This document shows positions 60,101 to 64,000 of a DNA stretch of 64,000 nucleotides, piece by piece. The notes beneath the pieces are model-generated. The model saw only the letters and a list, made by a program, of their open reading frames with translations. It was not told the origin of the DNA and made no database searches. Source of the stretch: Aquila chrysaetos chrysaetos (Eukaryota; Chordata; Aves; Accipitriformes; Accipitridae). The first letter of the stretch is position 1. Each line of letters starts with the position of its first letter. The position numbers and the translations under genes are program-made. The stretch is taken from positions 50,436,224 to 50,500,223 of the forward strand of contig NC_044004.1 of assembly GCF_900496995.4 (NCBI RefSeq), read 5' to 3'.

Positions 60101-60692
60101 TTTCAACATCACTGAGCTGATAGACAACATTGTGGGCCTGACAACAGTGGAGAGGGACAGCTTTGTCCTGGATTTTGTTCAGCCCTCTGTGGACTACCTG
60201 GACTTCAGAAACCGCCTCCAGGCAGACTGTGTCTGCCTTGAAAACTGTATGCTAAAGGAGCGATCTGTTGTGGGAACAGTGAAGGTGAGGAACCTTGCTT
60301 TTGAAAAGACTGTCAAGATCAGGATGACATTTGACACCTGGAAAAACTTTGTAGATTACCCATGCCAGTATGTCAAGGATACGTATGGAGGGTCAGATCG
60401 GGACACATTTTCCTTCGACATCAGCCTGCCTGAGGGAATTCAATCCCATGAAAGAGTAGAGTTTGCCATCTCCTTTGAGTGCAATGGGAAGGTGTACTGG
60501 GACAGCAACAAGGGCACAAATTACAGGATCATACGGTCAGAACTGAAGTCTGCCCAAGAAGCTGTCCGCCCCCCACAGGGCCCTGACTTTGGCAGTGCCT
60601 TTGACCAGTTTGGGAGCCCTCGGTGCTCCTACGGCCTCTTTCCTGAGTGGCCCAGCTATTCGGGCTATGAGAAGCTAGGGCCTTACTATTGA
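56761..60692 (+). CDS. PPP1R3B: Protein phosphatase 1 regulatory subunit 3B (glycogen-targeting subunit GL)
   Basis: Two coding exons: 56761-56774 and 59801-60692, joined by CAG|GTATGG and TCTTCCAG|AG. The joined frame gives 301 residues starting MHCTRVLDYFPHKQAMAVDV. A second start at 59832 gives the usual 286-residue protein. GL brings PP1 to glycogen, promotes dephosphorylation of glycogen synthase and is inhibited by phosphorylase a. In 286-residue numbering, the PP1-docking RVSF is at 63-66 (KKRVSFAD). The CBM21 glycogen-binding domain spans about 125-233 (FEKTVKIRMTFDTW; DTFSFDISLP; YWDSNKGTNYRI). The phosphorylase-a-binding C-terminus ends GYEKLGPYY. The first ATG has a poor context (ctcATGc) while the second has G at -3 and +4, so leaky scanning could make both forms. 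Gene identity is certain; use of the first ATG is inferred. Confidence 0.96.
56775..59800 (+). other. PPP1R3B: PPP1R3B intron 1
   Basis: 3,026-base phase-2 intron with GT...AG ends and a pyrimidine-rich acceptor (acccttctcatcttccag). The first part lies in the CpG island. I see no other gene inside. Confidence 0.85.
56799..56831. repeat. (CTTC)n microsatellite just inside PPP1R3B intron 1
   Basis: About eight CTTC units, 25 bases after the exon 1 donor site. Confidence 0.95.
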
Positions 60693-62785
60693 CCAAAGGA
60701 CAAAGTCCTGATTGACTAACTGTTGCTGGTGTGTCTGCAGGCCTGGGAGCTGGTCTGAACACGAGGTGTACGGAAAAGTGGAAGAAGTATGGCTCCCTGT
60801 AGCTCTGCATAAGCCTCCCGGCAAAACCAGATGTGCTCTGCTGGCAGTGGGCTTATAGTCAGGGAAGCATCTCTGGCAGGCGTAAAGGGCAGCCTTCCCT
60901 GCCTCAGCTCAGATAACTGGCTCTCCAGATGCTCAAAGGACCAGGAGCTGTTGCTCATGTATCTCTTCAGTGCTGCTACTCCTTCCTCTTCTATAAAGCT
61001 GCTAGTCTCCAGGGAAACACTACCGTGCTTATATTGTCTGTCCAAGCTACGTAGCGGTGGCTGGTTTGTATTGCTTGCCTAGTGTTAAAAGGCTTTTTTC
61101 AAAATATGTTCTAGTATTATGTTTTTAGTGGGCTGTACTTCAGCTGCAGGGTTCTCCTTCCAAAGCTGGCCTGTGCCTGTCAGGTAGTAGAATGGTCGGC
61201 TTGCGGGGAACAGAGCCCTCTCCTTGCATGTGTCCTTGTAGTGTGGGGTCCTTCCTACTGGAGGCAGAAAGGGTGTTTTGGAAATGAAAATGCAACTGTG
61301 ATGACAGGAAATGTGGCCTTACAGCTGGCCATATTAGGAGATGTATGTGCCTGTGGGAGAGGATCTGATATGCTTAGTCACCAGTTGTTTTATCAGCTGA
61401 TCTTGAAAAACTCTCATTATACCCTTGGTGTTACCAAAAATAGAGATTAGCTGTGTGGTGCTTGTAACACAGCCGTGGGTTGACAGCCTTGACTGCCTTC
61501 TTCAAAACCCTCCTGTTTCTTTTATCACAAGTGATTGATGATGCTTTTCCCCTGTGATGGACATCTGAAGTCAGCTGTTGGCCGTGCTGGGCCCTGAAAA
61601 TGCAGTTCTTCCTCCTGTGGACTGTAAAACAGGGTTTTGTCCAGCTGGGGCCCACAGTCCTGTGCAGGAGGCTGTGCTCAGGTGTTGCAGGAGCTAAACG
61701 CAAATGGACCACATGGCTACTCTATGCTGTGTCCTGTTACAAGAAGGTGACTGTTGTGTACCTACTGTGGTGGAAGTGCCTTGACTGAGAAAGGGGTGGT
61801 ACATGCAATCCCAGCAATGCGTTGGGATAAACAGGCTTTGGAAATGATGTTGCTTTTAAAAAAGATCTCCTAATGGTTTGTTATTCTGTGCCACGGACTG
61901 CTTGGCAGCTAATGGCATGGCACTGCTCACATGTGAAGATGCTGTGGCTATACTGGATTAATATCAACATGCTGGGCTTCCCTAGCTGTTGTAGCAGTAG
62001 CTGCCATTCTGACCTATAAATGCCCAAACTTTGCATCTCTGTGTCTGTAAGAAGTGGCTCACCCCACCTGTGCAAAGAACTAACCGTGAGGAATGTGAGA
62101 TGTGGGGTTATCCTGACGCTGCCCCTGGATGTGAAACAAATCACGGATGTGAGCCGTCCCTATCTTCAAAGAGGGGGCTTGTCTTCTGGGCCTGTGCTGA
62201 GGTGAGGTGGCCAGCTTGTGCAGTGCCAAACAGCCTCACAAAGCTTCTTGCGTGCTAGTTGAGCAGAATAACTTCATCCCTCAGCTCAAAGGGAGAGTGC
62301 TGAATAGTTTGTAGAAACAGAGGTCAAGGGAATCTTACTTTTTTTCTAGTGCGTAAGCTTTATATAGTTTTTTGGGTGCCTATAATAGCCTATGGATGGG
62401 CTGGAGAGAAGCAATGGGCTAGACTACTTAACTTTTTAAACCTAGCTTTTAATTCTGGAGACTACTGTATATGATACTTACAAGCTGTTTTACCCTAACC
62501 TAGATGATCACTGTTGGATACCGAAAGGGACAAGAGCTAGCCTTCAACTGCTGCTTTTTCAAAACCCAACACCAATGCATGTCATAACTATGCTTGATCA
62601 CTTAGTTGAGGTGGTAAATCTACTTGCTAGCCCAGAACTCATCAGGCTTGGTTCCTCTGTTCAAACAGCTTCCCAAGCCAGCTCTTATAACCTGCATCTG
62701 GTCTCTCTTGAAGGGACTGTTGCCTAGCTTGGCTTGAACCTGGTTTTAAACTTAAAGCAAGTCTGAGTGACACTGATCTTTTCTT

Positions 62786-62815
62786 TCCTTTTTTTTTTCT
62801 TTTTTTTTTTTTTTA
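62786..62815. repeat. Poly-T tract in the PPP1R3B 3' UTR
   Basis: Run of T interrupted by single C residues, followed by atttag. Confidence 0.9.
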
Positions 62816-63313
62816 TTTAGTGTATGGTGTTAATGCTATAAGACACTGACTGTAGAAAAGTCATGTTCTCCTGGCATGCTGTCATGCCTACGGAGAGCTG
62901 TTTGTGGGCTGAAACAAGGCATGTGTCTGGGGTGCTGTGGATGGTGGTATCTCCTTACGGGCCTGTTCATTTTCAGGCTGTGGATGGGGTGTGCTTAGGG
63001 AGGAATGTGAAATATAAGCAAGAAGAGCAATGCCATAAGTAAAAGCTAGGCTGGGAACTGACTATTTGACCAATAGTGGTTTAAAAATATTACTTGTGGC
63101 CTTTCCCCTTTTTCCTTTTTCCATTGCCAATGTGAACATAGTAGTGAGGGGTTGCTCTCCTCGCTCTAGGCCTGGAAGTGCCTTGTGGGTTGTTTTGCAT
63201 GTTTGTTTTTTAAAAGATATTTTTGTACACAACATTCAAGTGGAAAATGCACTTTATAATTGCCATGTAATGACTCTTTTAAAACTATAGTCCTGTTTTT
63301 ATCTGATTGTTAA

Positions 63314-63319
63314 AATAAA
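63314..63319 (+). terminator. PPP1R3B: PPP1R3B polyadenylation signal
   Basis: AATAAA with a GT-rich downstream element (tgttggctgtgtatcgttgt) starting about 13 bases later. Cleavage is expected near 63335. Confidence 0.85.
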
Positions 63320-63339
63320 GGTGGAACAAAATGTTGGCT

Positions 63340-64000
63340 GTGTATCGTTGTCTTATTTAAACACCCACGGGGCTGGGGAGGTGATTTGGACGCAGGACCA
63401 GCTTCCTGCAAGTGGCCATTGGCAGGGAGGAGCGCACATCCGCAGTGGACTCTGCTGCCTGCCACAGGAAAGAGCTGCCTATTCCTGCTGCCTTCCTGCC
63501 AACACAAATGCTTCCAGAGCCTCTGCAGCTGTGGGAAGGAGCAGAGGAGCCAGGCCCTTGCCTTTGTGCTTAAGTTTCCCCACTAACCACTGTGTTCCTG
63601 AGCTGCTCTTCGCTCTTTCCCTGCTTGCAGTGCCAGGAGCAGCCTTTTCAGGTTTTTCTGCATTTGTTTCAGGTCAGGCTCAGTCCTCCCCCCTACCTGG
63701 CTTGATCTGGGATCAATGCTTTCTCTCTGCCTGGGTACTGGGGTGCGATGGATACAAGGAGAGCTGTTGCAGTAGGAGGGTCAGGCTCTTTTCTAATACC
63801 AGGATCAAGTGAAAGTTAGACCCTTCACCTCAAACTAGTTTTTCCCGTTGTCACTGCAATAAAAAGCACTGGCAGGAAAGGTGCCCCTTTGCAGAGAGGG
63901 AACAACTCTAGTGTAAATGCCAGCCAGGGCTAGTTGCAGGATGTGACCTGGCTTTCACCACAAAGATGAGGTCTTGGTGATGCCCTGGAAGTGTTGCATT
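63340..64000. other. Non-coding flank after PPP1R3B
   Basis: No gene recognised. A second AATAAA at 63858 lies 540 bases further on and could serve a read-through transcript. Confidence 0.5.

Larger units (their letters stand above)
60693..63335 (+). other. PPP1R3B: PPP1R3B 3' UTR
   Basis: From the stop codon to the polyadenylation site, about 2.6 kb, consistent with the long 3' UTR of this gene in other vertebrates. It includes a T-rich tract (62786-62815) and a stretch before the end that looks low in G+C. A GCACTTTA octamer at 63249-63256 fits the seed match of the miR-17/20/93 family. Confidence 0.75.

Noticed and set aside
1-64000. CRISPR arrays, bacterial operons or prophage
   Set aside because: The window is vertebrate: introns, CR1 elements, polyadenylation signals and animal gene families. 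No spaced prokaryotic-type repeat array is present.

Overview
This window looks like bird nuclear DNA. It carries several CR1 LINE fragments, whose 3' ends show the CR1-type ATTCTATGA-like termini, and a remnant that resembles an avian retroviral LTR edge. Introns are short and GT-AG, and there are three CpG-rich promoter regions. The two genes I can name, CLDN23 and PPP1R3B, belong to a linkage group that is on human 8p23.1. I cannot name the species.

Layout. 0-5.2 kb is dominated by CR1: a + strand 3' end at the window edge and a roughly 3-kb, broken, minus-strand copy that still shows endonuclease and reverse-transcriptase segments. 5.2-15 kb is non-coding as far as I can see. 15.6-16.8 kb is the single-exon claudin gene CLDN23 (+). 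17.5-31.4 kb is a compact multi-exon gene on the minus strand for a large LDL-receptor-related endocytic receptor. I reconstructed 33 coding exons whose phases all agree, giving about 2,232 codons: signal peptide, 13 LDLa repeats, EGF modules, four beta-propellers, a Thr-rich mucin-like insert, one membrane span and a short tail. It is a candidate for the LRP13-type receptor of egg-laying vertebrates, but that name is an inference. About 1.5 kb upstream of its start lies an inverted, decayed copy of its own tail exon. 33.2-56.5 kb is a gene-poor interval with old CR1 pieces, simple repeats, AT-rich blocks and an isolated CpG-rich patch. 56.6-63.3 kb is PPP1R3B (+): a CpG-island promoter, a tiny first coding exon, a 3-kb intron, a main coding exon and a 2.6-kb 3' UTR.

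The genes do not form a pathway together. CLDN23 is a tight-junction-family membrane protein. The LRP-like gene encodes a probable cell-surface ligand-uptake receptor. PPP1R3B encodes the glycogen-targeting subunit of protein phosphatase 1 and acts in glycogen storage. The most notable points are the LRP-like gene, its inverted tail-exon remnant, its unusual tail motif and mucin-like insert, and a 15-residue N-terminal extension of PPP1R3B that resembles the start of its paralog PPP1R3C.
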